Assembly (NCBI RefSeq): GCF_034931025.1
Contig: NZ_JAYGIL010000011.1
Location: 1 to 64,000 of the forward strand
DNA from: Arcicella gelida
Lineage (GTDB): Bacteria; Bacteroidota; Bacteroidia; Cytophagales; Spirosomataceae
Length of the DNA stretch: 64,000 nt
Reading direction: 5' to 3'
This document shows positions 44,672 through 53,119 of the stretch, in pieces. The notes under the pieces were generated by a model. It saw only the letters and a program-made list of their open reading frames with translations, made no database searches and was not told where the DNA came from. Position 1 is the first letter of the stretch; every line of letters begins with the position of its first letter. The translations under genes and the position numbers were made by a program.

Positions 44672-44744
44672 ACAAATTCTTAATTTAGGCAATATTTTGA
44701 GTACCAATTGAATACTTTGTACAGTACCACTAACTCACTCAAAC

Positions 44745-45875
44745 ATGAATTTCTTTCAAAATATTTTCCAACAATACGATTGGGCGGAGGTTCAGCAGAG
44801 TATTTTGTCGAAAACTGCTGAAGATGTGCGTCGTGCTTTAAATACTTCTCGAAGAAATTTAGAAGATTTCAAAGCCTTGATTTCGCCTACCGCCATGCCA
44901 TTTTTGGAAGAAATGGCGCAAATAAGTCAGCAATTAACACAAAAACGTTTTGGTAAAACCATTCAAATGTACGTTCCTTTGTACTTGTCGAATGAATGCC
45001 AGAATATTTGTACTTATTGCGGTTTTAGTTTTGATAATAAAATCAAACGAAAAACACTGACAGATAAAGAGATTTTAGCAGAAGTAGAAGTACTAAAAGC
45101 TATGAATTATGACCATGTTTTATTGGTAACAGGCGAAGCAAATCAGACTGTTGGCGTGCCTTATTTGAAGAATGTCATCAAATTGATTCGTCCGTTTTTC
45201 TCGCATATTTCAATGGAAGTACAACCTTTGGATGAAACAGATTATACAGAATTAATTGCCGAAGGCTTGAACACAGTGTTGGTTTATCAAGAAACGTATC
45301 ATCAAGAAGATTATAAATTGCATCATCCCAAAGGTAAAAAGTCTAATTTTGAGTACAGAATTCAAACGCCCGACCGCTTGGGAAAAGCAGGAATTCATAA
45401 AATGGGTTTGGGTGTTTTAATTGGTTTAGAAGATTGGCGAACGGATTCTTTCTTTACCGCTTTGCATTTAGATTACTTAGAAAAACAATATTGGCAAACG
45501 AAGTACTCTATTTCTTTTCCGAGATTAAGACCATTTTCAGGTGGACTTGAACCAAAAGTAGTAATGTCGGATGCCGAATTAGTGCAATTGATTTGTGCAT
45601 ACAGAATTTTTAAGGAAGAAGTAGAACTTTCAATTTCAACGAGAGAGAACGAAATTTTTAGAAATAACATTATTAAATTGGGCATTACTGCCATGAGTGC
45701 GGGTTCAAAAACTAATCCGGGTGGTTATGTTGTTGAGCCTGAATCGTTAGAACAATTTGAAATTTCAGACGAAAGAAGTCCCGAAGTAATTGCCAAAATG
45801 ATTGAGCAACAAGGCTATGAGCCTGTTTGGAAAGATTGGATTATATTTAGTGATTATTTTTCAATTGTGAGTTAG
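44745..45875 (+). CDS. thiH: 2-iminoacetate synthase ThiH
   Basis: A 376-residue radical-SAM enzyme making dehydroglycine from tyrosine. The cluster-binding C85-x3-C89-x2-C92 (NECQNICTYCGFSF) is intact, and the SAM-binding and biotin-synthase-like segments (LVTGEANQTV, MSAGSKTNPGGY) match ThiH. It lies between thiG and the thiF-like gene in the same direction. Anaerobic-type ThiH (not ThiO) sources the glycine imine. Confidence 0.96.
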   Translation: MNFFQNIFQQYDWAEVQQSILSKTAEDVRRALNTSRRNLEDFKALISPTAMPFLEEMAQISQQLTQKRFGKTIQMYVPLYLSNECQNICTYCGFSFDNKIKRKTLTDKEILAEVEVLKAMNYDHVLLVTGEANQTVGVPYLKNVIKLIRPFFSHISMEVQPLDETDYTELIAEGLNTVLVYQETYHQEDYKLHHPKGKKSNFEYRIQTPDRLGKAGIHKMGLGVLIGLEDWRTDSFFTALHLDYLEKQYWQTKYSISFPRLRPFSGGLEPKVVMSDAELVQLICAYRIFKEEVELSISTRENEIFRNNIIKLGITAMSAGSKTNPGGYVVEPESLEQFEISDERSPEVIAKMIEQQGYEPVWKDWIIFSDYFSIVS

Positions 45876-46035
45876 TGAATTGTGAATTAGTGAGTGATAC
45901 TATTTGTGACTGAGTGAGTTGTGATTGAGTGATTTCTAAATTGAAATAAATGAATTTTTAGGGAACTCAATTTGGATAAACCTCCTTTTCAATCAATAAT
46001 TCACTAACTCACAATTCACTAAATAAGTTAATGTA

Positions 46036-47091
46036 ATGGATTTTCAGCGTTATAATCGGCAAATAATTTTACCAGAAATTGGTTTAGAAGGTCAGCAAAA
46101 ACTGAATGATGCACGAGTATTAGTGATTGGTGCTGGCGGTTTGGGCTGTCCGATTTTACAGTATTTGGTTGCGGCAGGAGTAGGAAACTTGGGCATTGTA
46201 GATGCTGATACGGTTTCTATTTCTAATCTTCAAAGACAAATACTTTATACGACTGCCGACCTCAATAAAAATAAAGTTGTAGTTGCTAAAGAACGTTTAT
46301 TAGCCATTAATCCAACTATAAATATTGAGATTTTCTCAGTCAATCTTCATACGGAAAACGCCCTTGAAATCTTCAAAAAATACGATATTATCGTAGATGG
46401 TTCAGATAATTTTGCTACACGTTATTTGGTGAATGATGCTTCTGTGATGCTGAAAAAGCCTTTTGTTTCAGGTTCAATTTTTAAGTTTGAAGGACAAGTA
46501 TCGGTATTTAATTTTCAAGATGGACCAACTTATCGTTGTTTATATGCTGAACCTCCAACGGCTGGAAGTGTGCCGAATTGTTCTGAAATAGGTGTGATAG
46601 GTACTTTGGCAGGGATTATTGGAACAATGCAAGCAGCAGAAGTAATTAAAATGATTACGGGTGCGGGCGAAGTATTATCTGGAAAGTTGTTGGTTTTCGA
46701 TATGCTTTCGATGCGTTCGCAAATTATTAAATTTAAAGCTGTATCTGAAAATAAAAACATTTCAACATTGCTTGATTACCAAATATTATGCGGTGATTTT
46801 CCAATTGAAAATACTGATTCAATTGACAAAGAAAAGGTAGAAGAATGGTTGGAAGAGGATATAGATTTTCAACTAATTGATGTTAGAAATCCACACGAAT
46901 TTGAGCGTGATAATATTGGTGGAATCAATATTCCTTTAGATGATTTATTAGAAAGTATTGAGGAGCTTGAATTAGAAAAAGAAATTGTTTTTTGTTGTCA
47001 AACAGGTTTGCGAAGTGCCAAAGCCATTGAATTATTGAAATCAGCAGGAGTGGAGGGAAGGTTTTTGAATTTGGTTGGTGGAATTTGGTAG
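46036..47091 (+). CDS. thiF: ThiF/MoeB-type adenylyltransferase fused to a rhodanese domain
   Basis: A 351-residue protein. Residues 1-240 are an E1-like domain: GAGGLGCPI ATP loop near residue 33, the conserved Arg in SNLQRQ and DGSDNFATRYLVND. It would adenylate the ThiS C-terminus. Residues ~270-351 are a rhodanese domain with active-site loop CQTGLRS that can supply sulfur. The MoeB-type zinc cysteines are poorly kept: the first pair reads TYRC (one Cys) and the second ILCG (one Cys). Position at the end of the thi operon supports a ThiS-activating role; MoaD activation is an alternative. Confidence 0.88.
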   Translation: MDFQRYNRQIILPEIGLEGQQKLNDARVLVIGAGGLGCPILQYLVAAGVGNLGIVDADTVSISNLQRQILYTTADLNKNKVVVAKERLLAINPTINIEIFSVNLHTENALEIFKKYDIIVDGSDNFATRYLVNDASVMLKKPFVSGSIFKFEGQVSVFNFQDGPTYRCLYAEPPTAGSVPNCSEIGVIGTLAGIIGTMQAAEVIKMITGAGEVLSGKLLVFDMLSMRSQIIKFKAVSENKNISTLLDYQILCGDFPIENTDSIDKEKVEEWLEEDIDFQLIDVRNPHEFERDNIGGINIPLDDLLESIEELELEKEIVFCCQTGLRSAKAIELLKSAGVEGRFLNLVGGIW

Positions 47092-47355
47092 GCTCTTATC
47101 TGTGTATCTGTTAATGATTATCAGTTTTAAACTTGATGTAAGTTTATTTAAGCACTTTTGGACAAGTTATTAGTTAATTGGTTGGTTTTCAATACATTGA
47201 TGATAATTAAGGTGTCAGAGAACTTTTGCTCGACTACTTAAAATAAGTAAAATACAGATAACAGATTTCAAATAACAGTTAACAATTCCCACAAAACAAA
47301 AAAGCCGAAACCAAATTAGCTTCGACTTTAAACATTAACCATTTTTATATTTTTA

Positions 47356-47412
47356 TCATTCCTGCCAAGGAATTACTTCGCTATCTATTTTGTAAGCTAA
47401 GAGAAAAAAACC
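47356..47412 (-). pseudogene. Possible decayed gene end (18 codons)
   Basis: On the minus strand an 18-codon stretch ends in EVIPWQE then TGA, and a stop sits at its upstream end. A natural-looking C-terminus with no gene in front suggests a remnant of a deleted gene. Weak evidence; it may be chance. The 980-bp gap 47092-48073 otherwise holds a hairpin, a tandem array and a terminator. Confidence 0.2.
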
Positions 47413-47461
47413 TCACAAATATACTTATTTTAAGTACTTAATTTTGCAAGTCTGTGATAAA

Positions 47462-47504
47462 CTTCAACAATATTACGAATATCATAATCGTAATATTGTT
47501 GAAG
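47462..47504. repeat. 17-bp perfect inverted repeat
   Basis: CTTCAACAATATTACGA and TCGTAATATTGTTGAAG flank a 9-nt spacer. An outer pair AATTTTGC (47440-47447) and GCAAAATT (47524-47531) frames the same axis. It is probably another dispersed palindrome, or a regulatory hairpin. No T-tract. Confidence 0.7.
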
Positions 47505-47574
47505 CTTTGATTTAAGTAAGTACGCAAAATTATTGTTTATAGTCTATTATGCTTTTTTAGGATGTACAATCTGT

Positions 47575-47886
47575 TGCGGTAACCTTTACGGTTACCGTTT
47601 CTTATTTCAGTCAAACGGTTTAACCTTTGCGTTTACTCTTTCTTATTTCAGTCAAACGGTTTAACCTTTGCGTTTACTCTTTCTTATTTCAGTCAAACTG
47701 TGTAACCTTTGCGTTTACTCTTTCTTATTTTGGTCAAACAGAGTAACCTTTGCGTTTACTCTTTCTTATTTTGGTCAAACAGAGTAACCTTTGTGGTTAC
47801 TCTTTCTTATTTTGGTCAAACAGAGTAACCTTTGTGGTTACTCTTTCTTATTTCAGCGAACGGTAACCGTAAAGGTTACCGCTACA
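47575..47886. repeat. Tandem array of 41-bp units (about 7 copies)
   Basis: Units run GGTTTAACCTTTGCGTTTAC, then TCTTTCTTATTTCAGTCAAAC. Seven copies differ at a few positions, and the array ends with a REP-like hairpin CGGTAACCGTAAAGGTTACCG. Each unit contains a partial GGTAACC...GGTTACC palindrome, so the array looks like serial duplication of one REP half plus spacer. Copies are adjacent, without unique spacers, so it is not CRISPR. Confidence 0.85.
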
Positions 47887-47986
47887 CATATTTTTCTATT
47901 GGTATAATTTTAAAATATCAGAAAATATATGGTCTATTACTTAAATTGATCTTGTACAATTTTAGATTCATAGCTTAATAGAAAAC

Positions 47987-48038
47987 GAAAAGAAAACCCT
48001 TTCAAGGTAATAAATGTACCTGAAAGGGTTTTCTTTTT
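47987..48038. terminator. Strong terminator at the end of the sialate esterase gene
   Basis: AAAAGAAAACCCTTTCA-AGGTA pairs with TACC-TGAAAGGGTTTTCTTTT across a 6-7-nt loop, forming a stem of about 21 bp with A and T tracts at the two sides. It serves the leftward gene that stops at 48074. Confidence 0.85.
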
Positions 48039-48073
48039 AAACAATAAAAATCATCAAGGATGAAAGCCTAAAA

Positions 48074-50026
48074 CTATTCAAACTTATTATTGACTGTTGT
48101 TCCTTGCCAAGTATCCGTTCTGAATGAATTGGCTGGTAAACCTTCTGAATTAAATAAATTAGCATCCATTGGCGAATCTGCCCAAGCGTATCTTACGGCA
48201 ACAGCTTTTTGTCCTTTTGGATGATATACCACTACTTTATTATCAACAATTTCAGCTTTGGCGTAATAGAAAACTTTGTCTTCTCCAGCAATTTCAAAGC
48301 CTTTTAAGTATCCAAACTTATCGTTTACTTGTAAGCCTTTGGCAATATGTTTGAAGCTAACAGTAGCTTTGGCATTATCAAAAGCAACAGCGTTAAACAT
48401 CGGAGAACTGTATTCAATGTTTTGTCCGAAATCTTTTTTTAAAGCGTTTATTGCTAAACGATGTCCAACGTCTTGTTTGTTGGTTGGGTGAATATCATAA
48501 GGATTTCCAATGTCTGTAATTACAGCCATTCCAGTTTTAGGAAGTGAAAGCGTCATTGTTTGTGCTTCACGCAATTCTGCCCAATTACTTCCTTGATTAC
48601 TGTTTTGGTAGCCACCATAATTGGCTAATTGAACAAAGTAAAAAGAGAAATCATCATTCCATTTTTTACGCCAATCTTCAATCATTAATGGAAAACTTTG
48701 GCGATATTGATAAGCTCTGCCTGCATTGGTTTCACCTTGATACCACAATGAGCCACGAATGGCAAAAGGGACAATCGGTGCAATCATGGCATTATAAATT
48801 GTTGTACCAATATTATTACTTAAATGTACATATTCGTGTGGTTCAGCAAAAGCTGGCATTAATCGCCAACCGTTTGCAATGGCAATTTTTTGATTGTTTG
48901 CCTCAACATACAAGTCATTGGCAGAGCCTTGTAATCCCAAACCATACCAAGGCAGACTAATCATTTTTCCGAATTTAACAACGAGTTGATTCGTTCCTGT
49001 TTTCCAAGTATTTACTGGAACGGTAATTTTACGAACACCTTTGATAATACCTGCCGACACTAATTTTCCATTGATATAAATCTCATTATAACTATCGTTT
49101 TCAGCCAAAGCTAAAGTTGATTGTTGATTCACAAATTCTGCTGGCACATCAATATATCGAGCCATATAACCTGAACCACGATACGCCCAAATGCCTTTCC
49201 AATCCCATTGTCCCATCGGATTGTCCGCATAATGCCATTTTGAAATATCATAATTAGCTTCCAAATATTTCTTCTCGTCAGCTACAGTCGGGTTGATATT
49301 TGCTCCTAAAAGTTGTTTCTGTACTTTTTGGTCGTGGAAATGGTCAGCATCTTTCCAGTTGTTTGGTAAGTTTTCTGCATAACTTTTTAGTTCGCTGTTG
49401 CTCAACATTGCTTCTTTACTAATCCAACCTTCTACTTGCGAACCACCCCATGAAGAATGTACCAAACCAATAGGAATATTTAGTTTTTGATATAATTCAC
49501 GAGCAAAGAAGAAACCAACCGCTGTAAAATCACCAATGGTTTCGGCAGAAGCTACTTTCCACTCGCCCGTTTTTAAATCAGCTTGCGGGGTCATGGTAAC
49601 GTCATGTTCTACGAAGAAATGTCTGATTTTTGGATAATCAGCATTTTTCTTTTCTTCTTGAAAGTTATTGGCTTGCGAGGTTCTCCATTCCATGTTCGAC
49701 TGCCCCGAACATAACCAAACTTCTCCAATCAAAATGTCGTTTACGCTAACAGTACCAGATTTTGCAGTAGCCGTCATTTTATAGGGTCCGCCAGCTTCTA
49801 AAGGAGAAAATTTAACCGTCCATTTTCCAGAAGCATCAGCTTGTGTGTTTTGAGTTTGTCCAGCCAAAGTAACATTCACTTTTTCATTCGCATTTGCCCA
49901 ACCCCAAACAGGAATCGGTTTTTGTCTTTGTAATACTACGTGGTCGGAGAAAAGCCTAGCCAATTTTACTTGTGCAAGGCTTGTTGCAGAAATAAATGTT
50001 AAGCAGATAAAAAGGATTTTTTTCAT
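48074..50026 (-). CDS. Sialate O-acetylesterase, exported
   Basis: A 650-residue enzyme with signal peptide MKKILFICLTFISATSLAQ. SGQSNMEW holds the SGNH-type nucleophile Ser and a later QTGDIH-like segment (ITDIGNPYDIHPTNKQDVG) has the catalytic Asp and His. A beta-rich galactose-binding-like segment lies between (~residues 280-390). It removes acetyl groups from sialic acids or other acetylated sugars outside the inner membrane. No other glycan-use gene is beside it, so it appears to be a stand-alone gene. Confidence 0.9.
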   Translation of the reverse strand: MKKILFICLTFISATSLAQVKLARLFSDHVVLQRQKPIPVWGWANANEKVNVTLAGQTQNTQADASGKWTVKFSPLEAGGPYKMTATAKSGTVSVNDILIGEVWLCSGQSNMEWRTSQANNFQEEKKNADYPKIRHFFVEHDVTMTPQADLKTGEWKVASAETIGDFTAVGFFFARELYQKLNIPIGLVHSSWGGSQVEGWISKEAMLSNSELKSYAENLPNNWKDADHFHDQKVQKQLLGANINPTVADEKKYLEANYDISKWHYADNPMGQWDWKGIWAYRGSGYMARYIDVPAEFVNQQSTLALAENDSYNEIYINGKLVSAGIIKGVRKITVPVNTWKTGTNQLVVKFGKMISLPWYGLGLQGSANDLYVEANNQKIAIANGWRLMPAFAEPHEYVHLSNNIGTTIYNAMIAPIVPFAIRGSLWYQGETNAGRAYQYRQSFPLMIEDWRKKWNDDFSFYFVQLANYGGYQNSNQGSNWAELREAQTMTLSLPKTGMAVITDIGNPYDIHPTNKQDVGHRLAINALKKDFGQNIEYSSPMFNAVAFDNAKATVSFKHIAKGLQVNDKFGYLKGFEIAGEDKVFYYAKAEIVDNKVVVYHPKGQKAVAVRYAWADSPMDANLFNSEGLPANSFRTDTWQGTTVNNKFE

Positions 50027-50162
50027 AATAGAGAGTGCCAGATTAATGTTTCGTCGAAATTACAAGAAAGGCTTTATATAATTGCAGGTTGTTGTTGGGA
50101 TTGGTTGAAATTGTTGAGGTATTGATATTTGTACTTTGTCACTACTTGTGTTCATTAGTCAT

Positions 50163-50203
50163 AAAGCCAGATTCTTAAGTCCCGACCTATTGAATCTGGC
50201 TTT
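50163..50203. repeat. 12-bp inverted repeat
   Basis: AAAGCCAGATTC and GAATCTGGCTTT flank a 17-nt spacer that reads TTAAGTCCCGACCTATT. The spacer plus right arm (CCCGACCTATTGAATCT) recurs in inverted orientation near 55985-56002, where it stands in a different hairpin. It lies between two leftward genes and may be a terminator or a repeat. Confidence 0.6.
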
Positions 50204-50262
50204 ACCTTCTACCGCTTTCACTCAAAATAATTTGTTATTCATGCCATGAGTATTTACTCTTT

Positions 50263-51342
50263 TCACTTGTTTTTAATAGTTTTGCCATTTTCATCATAGT
50301 CCCAACCTCTACTCCGAAAACCGTTTTTGTCATACTCTTGGTAACGCCCATAGTTTACGCTTTTTAAATAATACCCAATGGAAGAAATTAACCCGTTGTC
50401 GTGGTAATAAATAACAGTCCTAAAATTTCTGTTAGGATCTATTGTTTCTTCTCTTTGAATCTTGCCAAGTCTGTTGTACCCTCTTGATATGATTGTCTTT
50501 CCATCGCTATCATAAACGGTTTCATGTTGAACTTGAACTCTTTTGTAAACAAAGTTTAAAGAATCTTCTGTTTTGTAGAAGTCCTCTATAAGTAGCTTTT
50601 TCCAACTTTTTTCAATGGTGGAATCATAATATAGTCTTGATACATTCGAGGGTTTCCCTTTTTGATAATAATCTTCATCATAAATTTGACCTGATTGATA
50701 AAACCATTCGGATTTTCCATCTAAAGTGTCGTTGATATATACTTGATGACAAAAAAGCTTTCCGTTTGGATACCAAATTTTTCTTTCTCCATTAAGTTTT
50801 CCGTTCAGATAATTTTCTTCAATTTCAATGTTGCCATTTTTGAAATACTCTTTTCTTATTTCATTCTCGAATTTTTGCGTATCATGTTTATATAGATTTC
50901 TAAGGCTTTGCAATTCATAAAAACCGCTACCATATTTCCAATCTCTCGTTCCGTCTATTGCTTTATATCGTCGATTTCTGTCACAAGCCTGTATTGAAAG
51001 TTTGCCATTAATGGTTTTACCAAATAATATCCATTCTTCGCCATTTGAAACCCCGATGTCGCAGGAAGAGTTTTTTGATAATTCAAAAATTGTATTGATT
51101 TTTTCTCCTTTGAAGAGTTCTAATACTTCAAAAGTTAATAGTCCGATGGCTAAGATGTCATTTTTTGAGGGCTTCTTGTAAATTTTGTCGTCAATTATTT
51201 TAACATGAGCAATAAAGTCATACTCTTTCATTTGTGGCAAACTGTCGATTGTCAAATGGTTTATACAATAGCAAGCAGTAGAAGTTTGTCCAAAGCAACT
51301 TGTCAATATCAGTGCTGTAATAATTTTCAGGTATTGTTTCAT
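50263..51342 (-). CDS. Exported protein with MORN/YwqK-type repeats
   Basis: A 359-residue secreted protein with a signal peptide (MKQYLKIITALILTSCFGQ...). The N-terminal ~140 residues contain several Cys (ACYCINH, SSCDIG, IQACDRN), probably disulfide-linked. From about residue 175 there are YwqK/MORN-variant repeats such as NGKLNGERKIWYPNGKLFCH, SGQIYDEDYYQKGKPSN and NGLISSIGYY. These repeats occur in proteins annotated as antitoxin YwqK and in many envelope proteins. The name does not prove an antitoxin role. Function unknown. Confidence 0.7.
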   Translation of the reverse strand: MKQYLKIITALILTSCFGQTSTACYCINHLTIDSLPQMKEYDFIAHVKIIDDKIYKKPSKNDILAIGLLTFEVLELFKGEKINTIFELSKNSSCDIGVSNGEEWILFGKTINGKLSIQACDRNRRYKAIDGTRDWKYGSGFYELQSLRNLYKHDTQKFENEIRKEYFKNGNIEIEENYLNGKLNGERKIWYPNGKLFCHQVYINDTLDGKSEWFYQSGQIYDEDYYQKGKPSNVSRLYYDSTIEKSWKKLLIEDFYKTEDSLNFVYKRVQVQHETVYDSDGKTIISRGYNRLGKIQREETIDPNRNFRTVIYYHDNGLISSIGYYLKSVNYGRYQEYDKNGFRSRGWDYDENGKTIKNK

Positions 51343-51449
51343 AGAATTGTTTATTATGATTTTATATTGCCAGAAGGCTGATTAATTTAAAGTGCTTTTA
51401 TTGTTTTGAATTTGCCTTTGCGGTGTTTTTACGGGGTCGATATCATCCA

Positions 51450-51551
51450 TCGTTCAAGACTGTGTCTTGGACGTTTGTTTTAATTCAGTTTCAAACTGAA
51501 TTAAAGTTTAGCACAAGTGATGCTTTGCTTAATACTTGCATTAGTTGGGGA
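51450..51551. repeat. 100-bp dispersed repeat, copy A
   Basis: Runs from CAAGACTGTGTCTTGGACG through AATTCAGTTTCAAACTGAATT (a 10-1-10 palindrome) and CACAAGTG...CACTTG-like halves to TTAGTTGGGG. A second copy about 95% alike is at 52199-52298. Together they bracket the small gene 51563-52183. The gap 51343-51562 holds only this and a fragment like the REPs at 59.5 kb (TTTTTACGGGGTCG). Confidence 0.8.
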
Positions 51552-51562
51552 GGACTCAGCTA

Positions 51563-52183
51563 TTAGTTTTTAAAATAACCTCTAGCTTTTAAGACTCCTG
51601 TTTTTTTTAGTTCAAACAATTCCTCTAAATAGTTACCATATACTGCAACTGCCTTGTTACCAACAATTTTATAGTATGGAGACGGATAGACAGTTTGTAA
51701 ATAATTTTCTCTTGCTCCTACAATAGTAGTATTATAAGCTACATCCTCAGCAAAATCAATTAATTCAGGTTTGATATTACTGTTATCTTGATTTAAATAA
51801 AATTTATACGGACTTGCCCATTTGCCTTTTTTAGTTTTATAAACATCAAAGTATTGATATTTTTCATTATATAGCTTACCGTTCGATTTTGAAACGAATA
51901 ACATTACATTTTTATATTTTGAAAAAGCTGGTACGCCATAATGGTCGTAAGCTTCAAACTTGATAGTGTTACCTTTGTAATCACCGTAAACATTTTGAAT
52001 AATTCTGTACTTAGCTTTATAGGCACCATCCATTAATAAACCTCCTTTTTCAAGCTTTGGCTTAAATTTATTGACTTTTATTTTCTTTCCAACAAATACA
52101 TAAAGGCTATCTTCTTTTCGCTGAGCCAAAGAAGTAAAATACGATAAACAGAATAGGTTAAATAGAAGGAATAATTTTTTCAT
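51563..52183 (-). CDS. Exported protein of unknown function
   Basis: Not recognised. 206 residues with a signal peptide (MKKLFLLFNLFCLSYFTSLAQ). The mature part is Lys/Tyr-rich (29 residues from IKVNKFKPKL to YKAKYRI look strand-forming), with no Cys and no known motif. A 100-bp repeat stands on each side. In the same direction upstream is the S1-like protein and downstream the YwqK-type protein. These lineage-specific exported proteins often occur in variable regions. Confidence 0.55.
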   Translation of the reverse strand: MKKLFLLFNLFCLSYFTSLAQRKEDSLYVFVGKKIKVNKFKPKLEKGGLLMDGAYKAKYRIIQNVYGDYKGNTIKFEAYDHYGVPAFSKYKNVMLFVSKSNGKLYNEKYQYFDVYKTKKGKWASPYKFYLNQDNSNIKPELIDFAEDVAYNTTIVGARENYLQTVYPSPYYKIVGNKAVAVYGNYLEELFELKKTGVLKARGYFKN

Positions 52184-52198
52184 GGCTTGTTAAATACT

Positions 52199-52298
52199 CG
52201 TTTAGGACTGTGTCTTGGACGTTTGTTTTAATTCAGTTTCAAACTGAATTGAAGTTTAGCACAAGTGACGCTTTGCTTAACACTTGCGCTAGTTGGGG
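52199..52298. repeat. 100-bp dispersed repeat, copy B
   Basis: Second copy of the repeat at 51450-51551, in the same orientation, including the AATTCAGTTTCAAACTGAATT palindrome. Differences are mostly transitions at paired positions (for example TGATGC/TGACGC). Confidence 0.8.
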
Positions 52299-52304
52299 AA
52301 TGTT

Positions 52305-52613
52305 TTAATGTCCGAATGGTAGTTTTTCTCCAGATATAACCTTGGGATTTATACTAATCCAAATTTGATTACGTGCATCATCAGTGTATCCGATAACAAC
52401 TCCATTCACGAAACTTTCTAAAGCTGGATAAACAGTATCATTATCAAAGTCAATAACTGTAATAATTCCGAGAACTTCTTTGTCCCCTATATCTAAAAAT
52501 ACTCCAAACGGTCGATGAGCAATAACACGACATTCGAGTTTTTTCCAGATTGGATATTTTTTCTTTATTTCATTCCAATCTACTTCTTTATGATTTATTA
52601 ATTCATTCAACAT
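52305..52613 (-). CDS. S1-like RNA-binding-domain protein
   Basis: A 102-residue single-domain protein. CRVIAHRPFGVFLDIGDKE followed by GIITVID is the S1/OB-fold pattern (G-x-V-x(6)-FGVFV-D), and the last part WISINPKV fits the closing strand. Stand-alone S1-like proteins of this size in Bacteroidota are mostly uncharacterised; some are immunity-like proteins near toxins. Starts at ATG 52613 close to the divergent small lipoprotein gene. Confidence 0.6.
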   Translation of the reverse strand: MLNELINHKEVDWNEIKKKYPIWKKLECRVIAHRPFGVFLDIGDKEVLGIITVIDFDNDTVYPALESFVNGVVIGYTDDARNQIWISINPKVISGEKLPFGH

Positions 52614-52741
52614 AGTTACTTTTGATTGATGTTTTTAGTTGTATAGTCTTTCTTCAAACACTAAAACTGGTCGAAAGTGTCTGCTAAGACAAGTTGGGAT
52701 AGATATAAAATCTAATATTTTCACTTTGATAATAACATACA

Positions 52742-53047
52742 ATGAATAAGATTATAGCTTTCATCATGATTTTTATGTATTCTATTTTGGGCTATTCATG
52801 TTCCACTGAAGAAGATATTACTGGATATGTAAAATTAGAAAAGACTAATGATAAGTGTTTATTTAAAATTACATTAATAAATAAATCATCCAAATATTAC
52901 TTTTTAGAGCCATTATCGGATTTATGGGGAGGACTTAAAGTTAATACAAATAATGGAAGCCTTGACGGAGAAGATTGGCATTTCAGTAAAATGGTGTATG
53001 AAATATATAATCCTAATCAAAGATTTAAGATTCAATATCAAAAATAG
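52742..53047 (+). CDS. Small lipoprotein of unknown function
   Basis: Not recognised. 101 residues with a lipoprotein signal (lipobox ending at Cys20: ILGYSC). The rest is polar, with no known motif. It is followed after about 70 bp by another lipoprotein gene in the same direction; the two form a small unit divergent from the S1-like gene. Confidence 0.5.
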   Translation: MNKIIAFIMIFMYSILGYSCSTEEDITGYVKLEKTNDKCLFKITLINKSSKYYFLEPLSDLWGGLKVNTNNGSLDGEDWHFSKMVYEIYNPNQRFKIQYQK

Positions 53048-53119
53048 ATTGCTAGTTCCGTAGGTTAGAAAACAAGTAATGTGATTTAGAAATCTATGTC
53101 ACATCCTAAACATCAAAAA

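Noticed and set aside
47575..47886. Possible CRISPR array
   Set aside because: The 41-bp units are directly adjacent with no unique spacers, and no cas gene is in the window.
50263..51342. Antitoxin of a toxin-antitoxin pair (YwqK label)
   Set aside because: The protein is exported and has no toxin partner beside it; MORN-type repeats alone do not show antitoxin function.
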